NCBI RefSeq assembly: GCF_002835465.1
Contig: NZ_PIZM01000002.1
Coordinates: 62,001-126,000 of the forward strand
Direction: 5' to 3'
Length of the DNA stretch: 64,000 nucleotides
From: Psychromonas sp. psych-6C06
Lineage (GTDB): Bacteria; Pseudomonadota; Gammaproteobacteria; Enterobacterales; Psychromonadaceae
Shown here: positions 10,031-18,728 of the stretch, piece after piece
How positions within the stretch are numbered: position 1 is the first letter of the stretch
How the letters are laid out: each line of letters begins with the position of its first letter
Notes under the pieces: model-generated
Seen by the model: only the letters and a program-made list of their open reading frames with translations
Told to the model about the DNA's origin: nothing
Databases searched by the model: none
Made by a program: the position numbers and the translations under genes

Positions 10031-10281
10031 AATATTCCTTGAGTACACATTTACATGTTGTTGATTGATATCAAAGGAAACTATAGAAGAGATTAAGTAT
10101 TTCACCGTTATTTAGCCTTGTTTTATGCGCAATAAGGGTTATTGATCTCAATAATTAGTAATATTTAGTGAATTATTATTCAATCTTAGTTTGCATCGGA
10201 AAATAAGTACCCAAATACTAGGATCTGTTGATCTTTCGAGTTTATTTTTGCAACAATTTGTTGGCTATTGCTGTAATGACT

Positions 10282-10331
10282 TCGTCTAACGCAATACAAA
10301 ACGAAAAGACGTTTTGCTATACGTTAGACGA
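10282..10331. repeat. long interrupted hairpin (22-base arms)
   Basis: TCGTCTAACG (10282-10291) and CAAAACG (10297-10303) pair with CGTTTTG (10310-10316) and CGTTAGACGA (10322-10331), separated by a five-base internal loop and a six-base terminal loop. It lies in the 490-base gap between the chemoreceptor start and the HlyD-like stop. The remainder of that gap shows no gene. The structure resembles a REP-type intergenic element rather than a terminator, since no T-run follows on either strand. Confidence 0.6.
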
Positions 10332-10476
10332 AACTCGCTTAGAGTGCCTAAACTACGTTCCATTTGCCTTTTCCAAAATGCGTTGTGTTGAACAAAATTA
10401 AACGGTAAAGATCAACATCCTCTCGGCATGAAATAATTGAGATCAAAGTGAAAGGAGAGTGAATTAAGCAAGCTAG

Positions 10477-10512
10477 CCTGTATCACTAAGTAACGCGATA
10501 CAGGTTGTTTTT
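10477..10512. terminator. hairpin downstream of the HlyD-like gene
   Basis: CCTGTATC (10477-10484) pairs with GATACAGG (10497-10504); TTGTTTTT follows on the + strand. The T-tract is on the wrong side for the minus-strand operon that ends at 10521, and no plus-strand gene reads into it. It is either an mRNA 3'-end stabilising hairpin or a decayed terminator. Confidence 0.35.
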
Positions 10513-10520
10513 AACTCTAG

Positions 10521-11552
10521 CTATAATGCACTTAAGTATGACTTTAGCGCTTTTAGGCGCACTGTAGCACCACCGATAATATCCATAAAGCCTAAAACTG
10601 GCATTGGTTTTTCAGCAGAGATCCATGCAGATCCTGTTGCGCCAATTGGTATGTTGTACCCTTGTGGCTCAATAAATTCGATAATCACTGTACGTCCATG
10701 AGATCCAGCATTGTTACCAACATGTTGCCTTACTTGTTGCTCTGATGCGCGGTTATTCAACATTGCCTCACCGGTTCCGGCAGTTAAACTGTGTACACGA
10801 CCACGAAATATTTCTCCCGGAAAAGCATCAACATAAAACTCAGCAAACTGCCCGACTTTGATATAGCGGTATGCCTGATCCGGAATACGCATCTCTAGGA
10901 ACTTTTTACTCGTATCATAAATATGTAGATTACCTAATCGAGTACCATCAGCTAAGGTCGTTACAGACATCTGTCCATCAAAGGGAGCACGAACGACTTT
11001 ACGATCGTTACTCCATTTGGCTGCATTAATGTCAGCGTTTAATTTATTAATATCTGCTTCACCAACAATTAAATTAGCTTCCGCTGTTTCAATTTTAGCC
11101 AGTAAATCATCTCGACTTGACTCACTTGCAAAATCATTGAGTCGAGTTAATCGGCTAAGGTTTTTATAATCATTTTTAATGGTCACTTTTAACGATTCGA
11201 TAGATGCTTTCTTAGCATTGACCTGTGCAACGAGGGCTTCAATCTTTTCATCGCCATCTGTAGAAACCAATTTATAAATTACATCACCTTTTTTAACTAC
11301 TTGATTATGGACAACATGAACTGAATCTACTTCCTCACCAAATAAAGGACTTAATACCGCATGAGGCGCCTTGATAGTCGAACTATCAGTAAGGTCGGCA
11401 GGAGACCAAAATCGATGAGCAGTAAATAGCATCAGCGATAAAAACAGGCCTATTCCAACATAGATCACCGCATTACGAAGTGTCCACTGGATAACCCCCG
11501 TTTTAACTAATACCCAAATAATAAAGATATAAGGTAACATTATCTCCTTCAT
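10521..11552 (-). CDS. HlyD/EmrA-type membrane fusion protein
   Basis: A 343-residue periplasmic adaptor anchored by N-terminal membrane segments (about 5-20 and 28-46). Next come a biotinyl-lipoyl-like half-motif (VLSPLFGEEVDSVHVVHNQV), a coiled-coil hairpin (about 110-185), the second half-motif RAPFDGQMSV and beta-barrel domains. Such proteins link an inner-membrane transporter to an outer-membrane channel. The ATG at 11552 is preferred because GGAGAG lies upstream and it overlaps the previous stop by four bases, showing coupling to the small membrane protein. The double N-terminal helix and a small membrane partner recall YiaV/YibH-type proteins of E. coli. No ABC or MFS pump gene is adjacent, so the partner transporter is unknown. 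Confidence 0.8.
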   Translation of the reverse strand: MKEIMLPYIFIIWVLVKTGVIQWTLRNAVIYVGIGLFLSLMLFTAHRFWSPADLTDSSTIKAPHAVLSPLFGEEVDSVHVVHNQVVKKGDVIYKLVSTDGDEKIEALVAQVNAKKASIESLKVTIKNDYKNLSRLTRLNDFASESSRDDLLAKIETAEANLIVGEADINKLNADINAAKWSNDRKVVRAPFDGQMSVTTLADGTRLGNLHIYDTSKKFLEMRIPDQAYRYIKVGQFAEFYVDAFPGEIFRGRVHSLTAGTGEAMLNNRASEQQVRQHVGNNAGSHGRTVIIEFIEPQGYNIPIGATGSAWISAEKPMPVLGFMDIIGGATVRLKALKSYLSAL

Positions 11553-12046
11553 TTTTTCTCTCCTGTACGGCCATTAGCAATGATTTCCGAAATTTTATGT
11601 GCCAGTAAATCCCAACGTGTAAATGCGATAATGACCGCTAATACCCACCACGCTTTATGGATAAACAAACCACACAAAGACAGTGCAAATACGAGTTGTA
11701 TTTGCTGACTAGCCATCGCTTGCGCTTTATGAACCGCCACCTCATGTAATCCCCACAGTAACCAAATAACATAAACTACAATGGTCAGAGTGATAACAAA
11801 AATAATGCCCATAAATAGCTCAGAATCAAGTAACCCCAATATGCTCGGATAGCCGTTGATAAAGTACTCTGCTGGGATCTGTTTACCATGAATGGTCGCA
11901 AGCTTTGAAATAATCACTGATATGCCAATAAAGACAGCAAAATATGTGATAGCCTTAATCGTTTTTAGCAATCCGCTCGCAACTTTCTGTCCGAATGATT
12001 TTTGTGGCGCGATAACTGCAACCGCTTCATTCATAGTATCTTTCAT
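11549..12046 (-). CDS. small inner-membrane protein of unknown function
   Basis: A 165-residue protein with about three to four predicted membrane helices (around 28-48, 72-96 and 108-136) and a basic, charged C-terminus. I do not recognise the family with certainty. Its position, coupled by a four-base overlap to a HlyD-like adaptor, is like that of the DUF3302 protein YiaW beside YiaV in E. coli, but it is longer than that family. GGGGG stands five bases before the ATG. It lies 15 bases downstream of the FadL-like gene, so fadL-like, this gene and the adaptor form one operon. It could be the inner-membrane partner of the adaptor. Confidence 0.6.
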   Translation of the reverse strand: MKDTMNEAVAVIAPQKSFGQKVASGLLKTIKAITYFAVFIGISVIISKLATIHGKQIPAEYFINGYPSILGLLDSELFMGIIFVITLTIVVYVIWLLWGLHEVAVHKAQAMASQQIQLVFALSLCGLFIHKAWWVLAVIIAFTRWDLLAHKISEIIANGRTGEKK

Positions 12047-12061
12047 AATTCCCCCTTTAAA

Positions 12062-13165
12062 TTAGAAGCTTAGCGATGCGGTAATAAAGTGGATACGATT
12101 GTTACTGTATTCCCCATTTAATGGGCCTGAGCCTGATATTTGCGCATCGCCTAATGATTGGTACTGATATGCTAGCCCCAATACCATGTTGTTTTTTAGC
12201 TTTTTCTCAGCACCAAGGCCGAATCGCCATTGCGTATCTAGCGGCAATGCATGACCACGATTATCTGCAGCTAGCGGACTACTGTCTGCACTTATCCCCG
12301 AGTGCAGTCTCCAGCTATCTAGTTGATAACTCATGGCAACACCACCACCATATGTATCATCGTAACCGTTATTGAACTGGCTCCATTGTTGCCAATTCAC
12401 ACTGGCCATCATGCTTAGTTGTGCAGTAAGTTGGTGTTGTAAGCCGAATTCAACACTTTGTGGCCAGTTAAACGACTGCTCAACAGATCCTTCTAATATT
12501 GAAAAGGCCAAATCATGCTTTGCCCCCGCGTTGTAATTCACGCCAACATGTGTGCTGTCATTGATTTGATACAGTGCAGATAATGCAAAGGAAGGAGTCC
12601 AATCATCGGCCTCAATTTCAGTATTCTTTGTAGCTGCGGAAAGCGTGCTATTAACGGCTGCATACTGGGCAATGATAGAGCCACCTAAGGATAAATTAGC
12701 GTTCACTTGGTAAGAAGCAGAAGCCGTTAAATTTATCGTCGTAATACTGCTTGTATCAACCAGACCTAAACCAGTAAGACCATTATCATAATCAAGCCCT
12801 AAACCACCTGGAGCATGAAGTGCAACACCGGTCACCCACTGCTCATTGAGTCGCTTCGCGTAGGAAATATGCGGTATTATTGCACCATCACTGCCGTTAC
12901 TAGTGAGTTCATTTTCGCTTGCTTGGAAGTCATTATTTACATCTAAATATTGCACGCCAAACATAAAGCTTGAATCGTCAATACCAGACAAAGCAGCCGC
13001 ATTGCTGACCGTAGCAGAGGCATCTTGGTTGTTAGTAACATTACTCACGCCAGCTGTTGCAGTGCTTTGAGTCGTGCCAATTTGCGACAAACTCAACCCA
13101 CCAGCATGACTCAAAGAACTGAGGGACAATAGTGCAATTGAAAAGGGATAGTTAATTTTTATCAT
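12062..13165 (-). CDS. FadL/OmpP1/TodX-family outer-membrane transporter
   Basis: A 367-residue outer-membrane beta-barrel. A signal peptide (cut after SLSHA) is followed by the FadL N-terminal hatch-like segment with an NNQDASATVSNAAALSG stretch equivalent to the family's NPAAL motif. Next come alternating amphipathic strands and a C-terminus ending in aromatic residue F (HFITASLSF), as barrel proteins do. The family moves hydrophobic molecules such as long-chain fatty acids or aromatics across the outer membrane by lateral diffusion. At 367 residues it is shorter than E. coli FadL and nearer the OmpP1/short FadL group. AGGT lies ten bases before the ATG. It heads the operon with the small membrane protein and the HlyD-like adaptor, suggesting import or export of a lipophilic compound. 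Confidence 0.85.
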   Translation of the reverse strand: MIKINYPFSIALLSLSSLSHAGGLSLSQIGTTQSTATAGVSNVTNNQDASATVSNAAALSGIDDSSFMFGVQYLDVNNDFQASENELTSNGSDGAIIPHISYAKRLNEQWVTGVALHAPGGLGLDYDNGLTGLGLVDTSSITTINLTASASYQVNANLSLGGSIIAQYAAVNSTLSAATKNTEIEADDWTPSFALSALYQINDSTHVGVNYNAGAKHDLAFSILEGSVEQSFNWPQSVEFGLQHQLTAQLSMMASVNWQQWSQFNNGYDDTYGGGVAMSYQLDSWRLHSGISADSSPLAADNRGHALPLDTQWRFGLGAEKKLKNNMVLGLAYQYQSLGDAQISGSGPLNGEYSNNRIHFITASLSF

Positions 13166-13181
13166 AAGAGACCTGTATAAA

Positions 13182-13237
13182 TTGGTAACCGGAGCTTATT
13201 TTAGGCCTCATTCCCTTGCTTTATAGCGCGTTACCAA
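13182..13237. promoter_or_regulatory. spaced dyad TTGGTAAC ... GTTACCAA upstream of the fadL-like gene
   Basis: TTGGTAAC (13182-13189) is repeated in inverted orientation as GTTACCAA (13230-13237), 40 bases apart, inside the 200-base region upstream of the FadL-like gene. Two identical half-sites about four helical turns apart could bind a looping regulator. No regulator is assigned. Confidence 0.3.
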
Positions 13238-13367
13238 GAATGTTTATGCCGTTAACGAGATTGAATAAAGTATTTTAAAAGGTGTTAAACAAAATAAGCA
13301 CGCTAACCAGCGCTTTAACTGATTAGCATGCGCAACCTAAGCGTTGTTAAACAACAGCTTTAGAAGG

Positions 13368-14939
13368 TTATTTCATTACTTTTTGACGAACTTGCTCAAG
13401 TTGTTGCAATTTACCCTGCAGCATATAAGTGTTCTGATTAAAGTTACCCGGATTTAAAACTTGGCTTTCTTGACGTGGGTAATCTGGTAATGTACCGATA
13501 AACTCTTGGACCTGATTACCAACGGGGACAAATAACCACATATTGTCAGCCATCCAACGCAAGTACATACCAGATTCATGTGGTGCTTTTTCAAATGGGT
13601 CGGCGCGTAAATGTACTACTTGTGGCCAGTTTGATTGGAAACGAACGGCATCTGTAATGTTACCTTCCATCGTTGCAAAAGAAACTTTAAAGTCACCTGT
13701 ACGCACTGCGTTTAGTTCAGCATTGGCCGAGAAATATAACATCCCGTCACGTGGCCCTTCTGCCTCTTTACCTTCAAAGTATGGCAAGAAGTTATAGCCA
13801 TCCATGTGGACACGCCAGTTCGTGCCGTTATAGTTCGCACCTTTATCAGATTTTAATTTCTCAACGACTTTGTCATCTCCTGCGGCAGCCATTAGCGTTG
13901 GCAACCAATCTTTATGAGACATAATATCGTTAATCTTAGTCCCCGGCTTAATCACCCCCGGCCAACGCACTAACTGAGGAACACGCATACCACCTTCAAA
14001 TGTCGTTCCTTTTTCACCATGGAAGAACGTTGCACCTCCATCAGGCCATGACACCGTTTCAGCACCATTATCGGTAGAATAGATAACGATAGTATTGTCG
14101 GTAATACCTAACTCATCGATTTTATCTAATAAAATACCAACATGGTCATCGTGCTCTATCATTCCATCAGCATAAATAGAGATACCTGAGATACCTTGAT
14201 ATTTCTCCTGTAAACGTGTCCAAACGTGCATACGTGTGGTGTTATGCCAAATAAAGAATGGCTTCTTTGCTTTCACCGCTTTTTCCATAAAGGCAAGCGA
14301 TTCTTCTAAAAACTCTTCATCAGCGTTTTCCATGCGCTTACGCGTCATTGGGCCGGTATCTTCAATCTTGCCATCAGCTGTCGACTTAATAACGCCACGA
14401 GGGCCATATTTCTTAACGAATTCAGCATCTTTAGGGTAATAGTAAGTTTCAGGCTCCTCTTCTGCATTGAGGTGATAGAGGTTACCAAAGAACTCATCAA
14501 AACCATGTGCAGTAGGAAGGTGCTTATCTTGGTCACCCATATGGTTTTTACCAAATTGCGCAGTCATATACCCCTGCTCTTTTAGAAGGTCAGCAATAGT
14601 GGGTGTCCAATCGGGAATACCCGCTTGCGATCCCGGCATACCAATAGTCAATAAACCGGTACGAAATGGTTCTTGGCCTGTTAAAAATGCAGCACGACCA
14701 GCGGTACATGATTGCTGACCATAGTGGTCAGTAAACAGTGCACCTTCGTTAGCGATACGGTCGATGTTTGGCGTTTGGTATCCCATCATGCCATTGTTGT
14801 AAGCACTGATATTAAAGATACCAATATCGTCGCCCCAAATAGCAAGGATATTAGGTTTATCAGCGGCATTTGCAACCGTGGTTGCGGCTAACAAGCTAGT
14901 GCATAAGGCGGTTTTATTAAAGCGATATGATTGTGCCAT
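13368..14939 (-). CDS. periplasmic arylsulfatase-type sulfatase, Cys-type CTAGR active site
   Basis: A 523-residue exported sulfatase. The signal peptide is cut after VANA, then PNILAIWGDD supplies the metal-binding acidic pair D37/D38. The sulfatase signature C78-T-A-G-R lies at 78-82; C78 is the residue converted to formylglycine. The downstream QFGKNHMGD block carries the conserved Lys and His, and STDNGAE the later metal ligands. The +2 position is Ala rather than Pro, which fits modification by an anSME radical SAM enzyme such as the one at 24049-25338 better than by aerobic FGE. It would remove sulfate from an ester in the periplasm; the substrate is not identified. GGAG precedes the ATG. 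It is divergent from the MoxR/Bat operon, with a palindrome between them. Confidence 0.92.
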   Translation of the reverse strand: MAQSYRFNKTALCTSLLAATTVANAADKPNILAIWGDDIGIFNISAYNNGMMGYQTPNIDRIANEGALFTDHYGQQSCTAGRAAFLTGQEPFRTGLLTIGMPGSQAGIPDWTPTIADLLKEQGYMTAQFGKNHMGDQDKHLPTAHGFDEFFGNLYHLNAEEEPETYYYPKDAEFVKKYGPRGVIKSTADGKIEDTGPMTRKRMENADEEFLEESLAFMEKAVKAKKPFFIWHNTTRMHVWTRLQEKYQGISGISIYADGMIEHDDHVGILLDKIDELGITDNTIVIYSTDNGAETVSWPDGGATFFHGEKGTTFEGGMRVPQLVRWPGVIKPGTKINDIMSHKDWLPTLMAAAGDDKVVEKLKSDKGANYNGTNWRVHMDGYNFLPYFEGKEAEGPRDGMLYFSANAELNAVRTGDFKVSFATMEGNITDAVRFQSNWPQVVHLRADPFEKAPHESGMYLRWMADNMWLFVPVGNQVQEFIGTLPDYPRQESQVLNPGNFNQNTYMLQGKLQQLEQVRQKVMK

Positions 14940-15043
14940 AGATACTCCGGTAAAGTGTTTAGTGACTGATTTAAGAATATATAGAATCTATTTCTTAGAC
15001 GATTGGATTATATGAAGTTGGGAACTTTAGTCACTGAATAGAC

Positions 15044-15064
15044 GGTATAACCTTTGGTTATACC
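15044..15064. promoter_or_regulatory. perfect palindrome between sulfatase and moxR genes (candidate operator)
   Basis: GGTATAACC (15044-15052), three T, then GGTTATACC (15056-15064): a perfect nine-base dyad in the 190-base divergent promoter region. The right half with flanks, TTTGGTTATACCTAA, recurs with one change at 25439-25453 in front of the sulfatase-maturase gene. It is therefore a candidate binding site for a shared regulator, possibly the LysR protein encoded between the two regions. Confidence 0.5.
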
Positions 15065-15129
15065 TAAGCAGGGTAGGAATAGTTTAAGATGAGCATTACA
15101 AATAAATTAACTGATTTGGGAGAGATATC

Positions 15130-16122
15130 GTGGACACACCCTTAGCAAAAATTAACGCTGTTATCGCGCAAGTTCAACAGTCTGTGATTGGCCAGCCTCA
15201 GGTTATTAACGCCCTCGTCATTGGATTGCTAACCAAGGGGCATGTTTTGCTAGAAGGCCTGCCAGGTACCGCCAAAACACGCTCTATAAAATCATTAGCA
15301 ACCTCTATCAATGCTTCGTTTGGCCGTGTGCAATTTACGCCCGATTTATTACCCTCCGATATTACAGGGACCATTCAATATCAAGATAATAACGGCAAGC
15401 CACTCTTAACTTTTCAACAAGGGCCTTTATTTAATAACCTCGTGTTAGCCGACGAAATAAACCGCGCGCCCGCTAAGGTACAGGCAGCATTATTAGAAGC
15501 AATGGCTGAAAATACCGTAACCGTTGGCGATAGTAGCCATAAACTCGGTGAAATGTTTATGGTATTAGCAACACAAAATCCCGTTGAGCAAGAGGGGACT
15601 TATCCGTTGCCTGAAGCGCAAATGGATCGCTTTATGATGAAAGTGACTGTCGACTATCCCAATGATGATGTCGAGCTCGATATTATCCGCTTAATGCGAC
15701 TTGAAGAAAATTCACAGCAAAATACACAGCCCCCTATAAAGCAACAAGTAGATCATAAAATAGATCCACAACTATTTTTTACTGCACGCCAACAAGTAAG
15801 TGAGGTTCGTGTATCTGACATCATCGAGCGATATATGGTTGCACTAGTAATGGCAACACGTGATCCACAACGTTACCCAAATACATCATTAGCCAACTGG
15901 ATAAAAACAGGCTCTAGCCCACGCGCAACGATTGCACTAGATAAATGCGCGCGCGCCCATGCTTGGTTAGCCGGACGTGATCATGTACTACCAGATGATG
16001 TCCGTAGCATTGCACATGCAGTCTTATCTCACCGTATTACCTTAAGTTATGATGCTTTAGCAGAAGATATCTCTAGCCAACGCGTGGTGGATACCCTATT
16101 AGATAACGTACTCATTGGGTAA
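15130..16122 (+). CDS. MoxR-family AAA+ ATPase
   Basis: A 330-residue MoxR ATPase with Walker A GLPGTAKT (43-50), Walker B LVLADE (104-109), the sensor-1 segment [18 protein letters not shown] and the family's C-terminal AAA_lid domain. The start is GTG at 15130, four bases after GGGAGAG. MoxR proteins act as chaperone-like ATPases that load or activate partner proteins together with von Willebrand A proteins. It is the first gene of six transcribed rightward (MoxR, DUF58, DUF4381, VWA, VWA/TPR, BatD-like) and is divergent from the sulfatase gene. That context suggests a role in folding, metal loading or surface handling of periplasmic enzymes, with the sulfatase the nearest candidate client. 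Confidence 0.92.
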   Translation: MDTPLAKINAVIAQVQQSVIGQPQVINALVIGLLTKGHVLLEGLPGTAKTRSIKSLATSINASFGRVQFTPDLLPSDITGTIQYQDNNGKPLLTFQQGPLFNNLVLADEINRAPAKVQAALLEAMAENTVTVGDSSHKLGEMFMVLATQNPVEQEGTYPLPEAQMDRFMMKVTVDYPNDDVELDIIRLMRLEENSQQNTQPPIKQQVDHKIDPQLFFTARQQVSEVRVSDIIERYMVALVMATRDPQRYPNTSLANWIKTGSSPRATIALDKCARAHAWLAGRDHVLPDDVRSIAHAVLSHRITLSYDALAEDISSQRVVDTLLDNVLIG

Positions 16123-16127
16123 AGGCC

Positions 16128-17072
16128 ATGACTAGATTTATGCGTGACAATGCGAACACAGAAGCAAAAGATCAACGTATCTACACTGATTATCGGCGTT
16201 TACTTGCACTTCAGCCGTTAAGTCACTCCTTTCGTTTACTGCCAAAATGGCAAGCGAAAAGCTTAATGACTGGTCGCCATCAGTCACAGTTTCGTGGTCG
16301 AGGCTTAAACTTTGAAGAACTGAAACATTATCAAGTAGGCGATGATATTCGTAATTTGGATTGGAAAGTTACCCTTAGAACCGGTCAACCTCACGTGCGT
16401 TTATACAGCGAAGAAAAAGATCGTAATGTGGTGGTATTGGTTGACCAAGGCGCAAACATGTTTTTTGCTTCAACTCATACTCTTAAATCCGTGGTCGCGG
16501 CAGAGGTTGCTTCATTAGTTGCATGGCGTGTCTTGCGTGAAGGAGATCGTATCGGCTTTTTAATCAAAGAAAGCGATAATCACCAATGGTTTGCACCAAT
16601 GCGTGGCCAGCAACACCTTTTGCACCTGCTAAAAAAACTAAGTGAAAGTAATCAAAGGTTGAATGCTCAATCCGACACTAAAATATCTTTTTCCGAGACT
16701 TTAATACAATTATCGAAGCGCGATTTACGCCAAGCAACGGTGATTTTACTGAGCGATTTTTTAACTCTCAACGAAACAGATATGCGCACTTTAAAAAGTA
16801 TTCAACGCAGTAATGATCTATTAACCATTCGAATATCCGACCCAATGGAGCACAGTATTCCTGAGCAGCTACAGTGGGTCATGGGAGATGGGCAATCTCA
16901 GTTTAACCTTGAGCAGCAACAAATAACCAAGGTTAACCAACATTTTTCCCGCACCACCAGCGAACAAGCTAAAAAGCTAAACCAGTTAATGGCGCGCCAT
17001 AATTTACCATTACTTGAGCTAAGTACTGACGGTAACCATTTAAACCAACTAAAACGTTTAATTGGAGGTTAG
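16128..17072 (+). CDS. DUF58 domain protein
   Basis: A 314-residue cytoplasmic protein of the DUF58 family that regularly accompanies MoxR ATPases. The diagnostic block RGRGLNFEELKHYQVGDD followed by IRNLDW lies at about residues 58-82. It is followed by a VWA-like fold whose MIDAS-like start VVLVDQGANM lacks the usual DxSxS serines. The start ATG at 16128 is five bases after the moxR stop, with AAGG just before it. It probably acts as an adaptor between the MoxR ATPase and the membrane VWA proteins. No enzymatic function is known for the family. Confidence 0.88.
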   Translation: MTRFMRDNANTEAKDQRIYTDYRRLLALQPLSHSFRLLPKWQAKSLMTGRHQSQFRGRGLNFEELKHYQVGDDIRNLDWKVTLRTGQPHVRLYSEEKDRNVVVLVDQGANMFFASTHTLKSVVAAEVASLVAWRVLREGDRIGFLIKESDNHQWFAPMRGQQHLLHLLKKLSESNQRLNAQSDTKISFSETLIQLSKRDLRQATVILLSDFLTLNETDMRTLKSIQRSNDLLTIRISDPMEHSIPEQLQWVMGDGQSQFNLEQQQITKVNQHFSRTTSEQAKKLNQLMARHNLPLLELSTDGNHLNQLKRLIGG

Positions 17073-17073
17073 T

Positions 17074-17655
17074 ATGCAACACACACCACCCTCAACTTAT
17101 ATTTTACGAGATCTTATCGATGTGCAAGCGGCCCCCTCAGTATCGTGGTGGCCGGGTTTTGAACAATTACCCATTGGTTGGTGGTTTTTAATTGCGCTTG
17201 CATCTCTTTTGATATTCGCTCTTTCTGCAATGGCATTGAGGCATATTTATAAAAATCGATATCGTCGTGAAGCCTTAAATGCAGTACGTGACATTATGCT
17301 TAACGCGCAATATAACAACGCAGGTAAACATCCACAAAATCAAAATCAACAGATTTCTGAGCAACTTTTTTATACCTTAAAACAGGTGCTATTTTATCTT
17401 GATCCGCAAACCGCAAAGCTGAACGATAATGCGTTTTTTAACAAACTCGATGCATGCTGTCATCAAGGTGAGCAAGGGATCTGGCAAACAACCTTAACAG
17501 AACGTTGGATGAATAGTTTGTATCATCCCAATAGCGATTTAAACGATGCCGATATCAGCTGTTTAGTAAAAAAAAGCAAACAATGGATAAAAAATCACCG
17601 TAATCATTTCCCATTACGAAGCAACTTTTTATCAGTTCTTTTTAGGGAGCAATAA
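17074..17655 (+). CDS. DUF4381 single-pass membrane protein
   Basis: A 193-residue protein with a short periplasmic N-terminus, one membrane helix (about 34-54, rich in Leu/Ala/Ile) and a cytoplasmic helical domain. The order N-terminal IxLPxxPSWWP-type segment, then WWFLI helix, is characteristic of DUF4381, found only in MoxR/VWA operons. The ATG at 17074 is chosen because GGAGG (17064-17068) precedes it; a TTG twelve bases upstream lies inside the DUF58 stop region. The DUF58 stop at 17072 is one base before this start, so translation is coupled. It probably anchors the complex at the inner membrane. Confidence 0.8.
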   Translation: MQHTPPSTYILRDLIDVQAAPSVSWWPGFEQLPIGWWFLIALASLLIFALSAMALRHIYKNRYRREALNAVRDIMLNAQYNNAGKHPQNQNQQISEQLFYTLKQVLFYLDPQTAKLNDNAFFNKLDACCHQGEQGIWQTTLTERWMNSLYHPNSDLNDADISCLVKKSKQWIKNHRNHFPLRSNFLSVLFREQ

Positions 17656-17656
17656 G

Positions 17657-18727
17657 ATGTTTTCAATCACGCTTGCATATCCATGGATGCTACTATTACT
17701 CCCACTTCCAGTGTTGGTAATGCAATTTACGCGCGCCTACAAAAGCAAACAAACAGCAATCAAAGTGCCCTTTTTTAATGCACTTATCAACAGCCTTGGC
17801 GAGCAACCAAGCGAAGGAGCGAGTTTACTTAAAGCGCGTCTTTGGCAGCGTATTGTTTTAGTACTGAGTTGGAGCTGTTTAATTGTTGCAATAGCAAAAC
17901 CGGTGCAATTAAGTGAACCACAATTACGTGAACAATTAGGCCGAGATGTAATGATTGCTTTAGATTTATCTGGGTCAATGAATGAACAAGACTTTATTAA
18001 CGACAACGATAAAGCCGATAAAAACGCAACAAAAAAAATGAGTCGTATTGATGTTGCGAAACAAGTACTGGAAGATTTTTCAAACACACGTCAAGGAGAT
18101 AGATTAGGCCTTATTCTTTTTGCCGATGCTGCTTTTTTACAAACCCCGTTTACTGCAGACATTGATGTTTGGCAAACTCTATTAGCTCAGTCAGATACAG
18201 GGATGGCAGGTCAAAGCACGCATTTAGGAGATGCAATCGGCCTTGCAATTAAGGTATTTGAACAGGCGGAGCAAGATAAACAAAGTCAGCCAAACAACAA
18301 TGAAAAGGTGCTTATTTTATTAACCGATGGTAACGATACAGGCAGCTTTGTCAGCCCAATTGATGCAGCTAAAGTCGCTGCAGTCAAAGGTATTCGCATA
18401 CATGTGATCGCCATGGGCGACCCACAAACAGTTGGTGAGCAAGCCTTGGATATGCAGACTATTAAACGCATCGCAAAAGAGACCGGCGGTCAAACTTTTG
18501 AGGCACTGGATAAACAACAACTCACACAGGCCTATGAAACAATCTCAGCGTTAGAGCCACAACTCTTTAACAGTACCAGTTATCAAATAACGCAGACACT
18601 ACACCACTACCTTGTGCTTTTTATTCTCGCGCTTTATTTAATCGCCTTTAGTGTCAGCTTAGTGTTTTCTAGGCAGAGAGATAACGCTAAGACACTTGTA
18701 GCACAATCAGTAAAACAGGGAGAATAG
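17657..18727 (+). CDS. BatA-like membrane protein with von Willebrand A domain
   Basis: A 356-residue protein: N-terminal BatA-type helix (about 7-25), a second helix (66-85), a VWA domain (about 95-305) with an intact MIDAS metal site D103-L-S105-G-S107 and later TDGND, and a C-terminal helix (about 315-335). The topology places the VWA domain in the periplasm. In the Bacteroides Bat (aerotolerance) system and other MoxR loci, paired VWA proteins form a membrane complex with BatD; the molecular role remains unsettled. AGGGAG precedes the ATG, one base after the previous stop. All metal-binding residues are present, so it should bind Mg/Mn-dependent ligands. Confidence 0.88.
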   Translation: MFSITLAYPWMLLLLPLPVLVMQFTRAYKSKQTAIKVPFFNALINSLGEQPSEGASLLKARLWQRIVLVLSWSCLIVAIAKPVQLSEPQLREQLGRDVMIALDLSGSMNEQDFINDNDKADKNATKKMSRIDVAKQVLEDFSNTRQGDRLGLILFADAAFLQTPFTADIDVWQTLLAQSDTGMAGQSTHLGDAIGLAIKVFEQAEQDKQSQPNNNEKVLILLTDGNDTGSFVSPIDAAKVAAVKGIRIHVIAMGDPQTVGEQALDMQTIKRIAKETGGQTFEALDKQQLTQAYETISALEPQLFNSTSYQITQTLHHYLVLFILALYLIAFSVSLVFSRQRDNAKTLVAQSVKQGE

Positions 18728-18728
18728 A

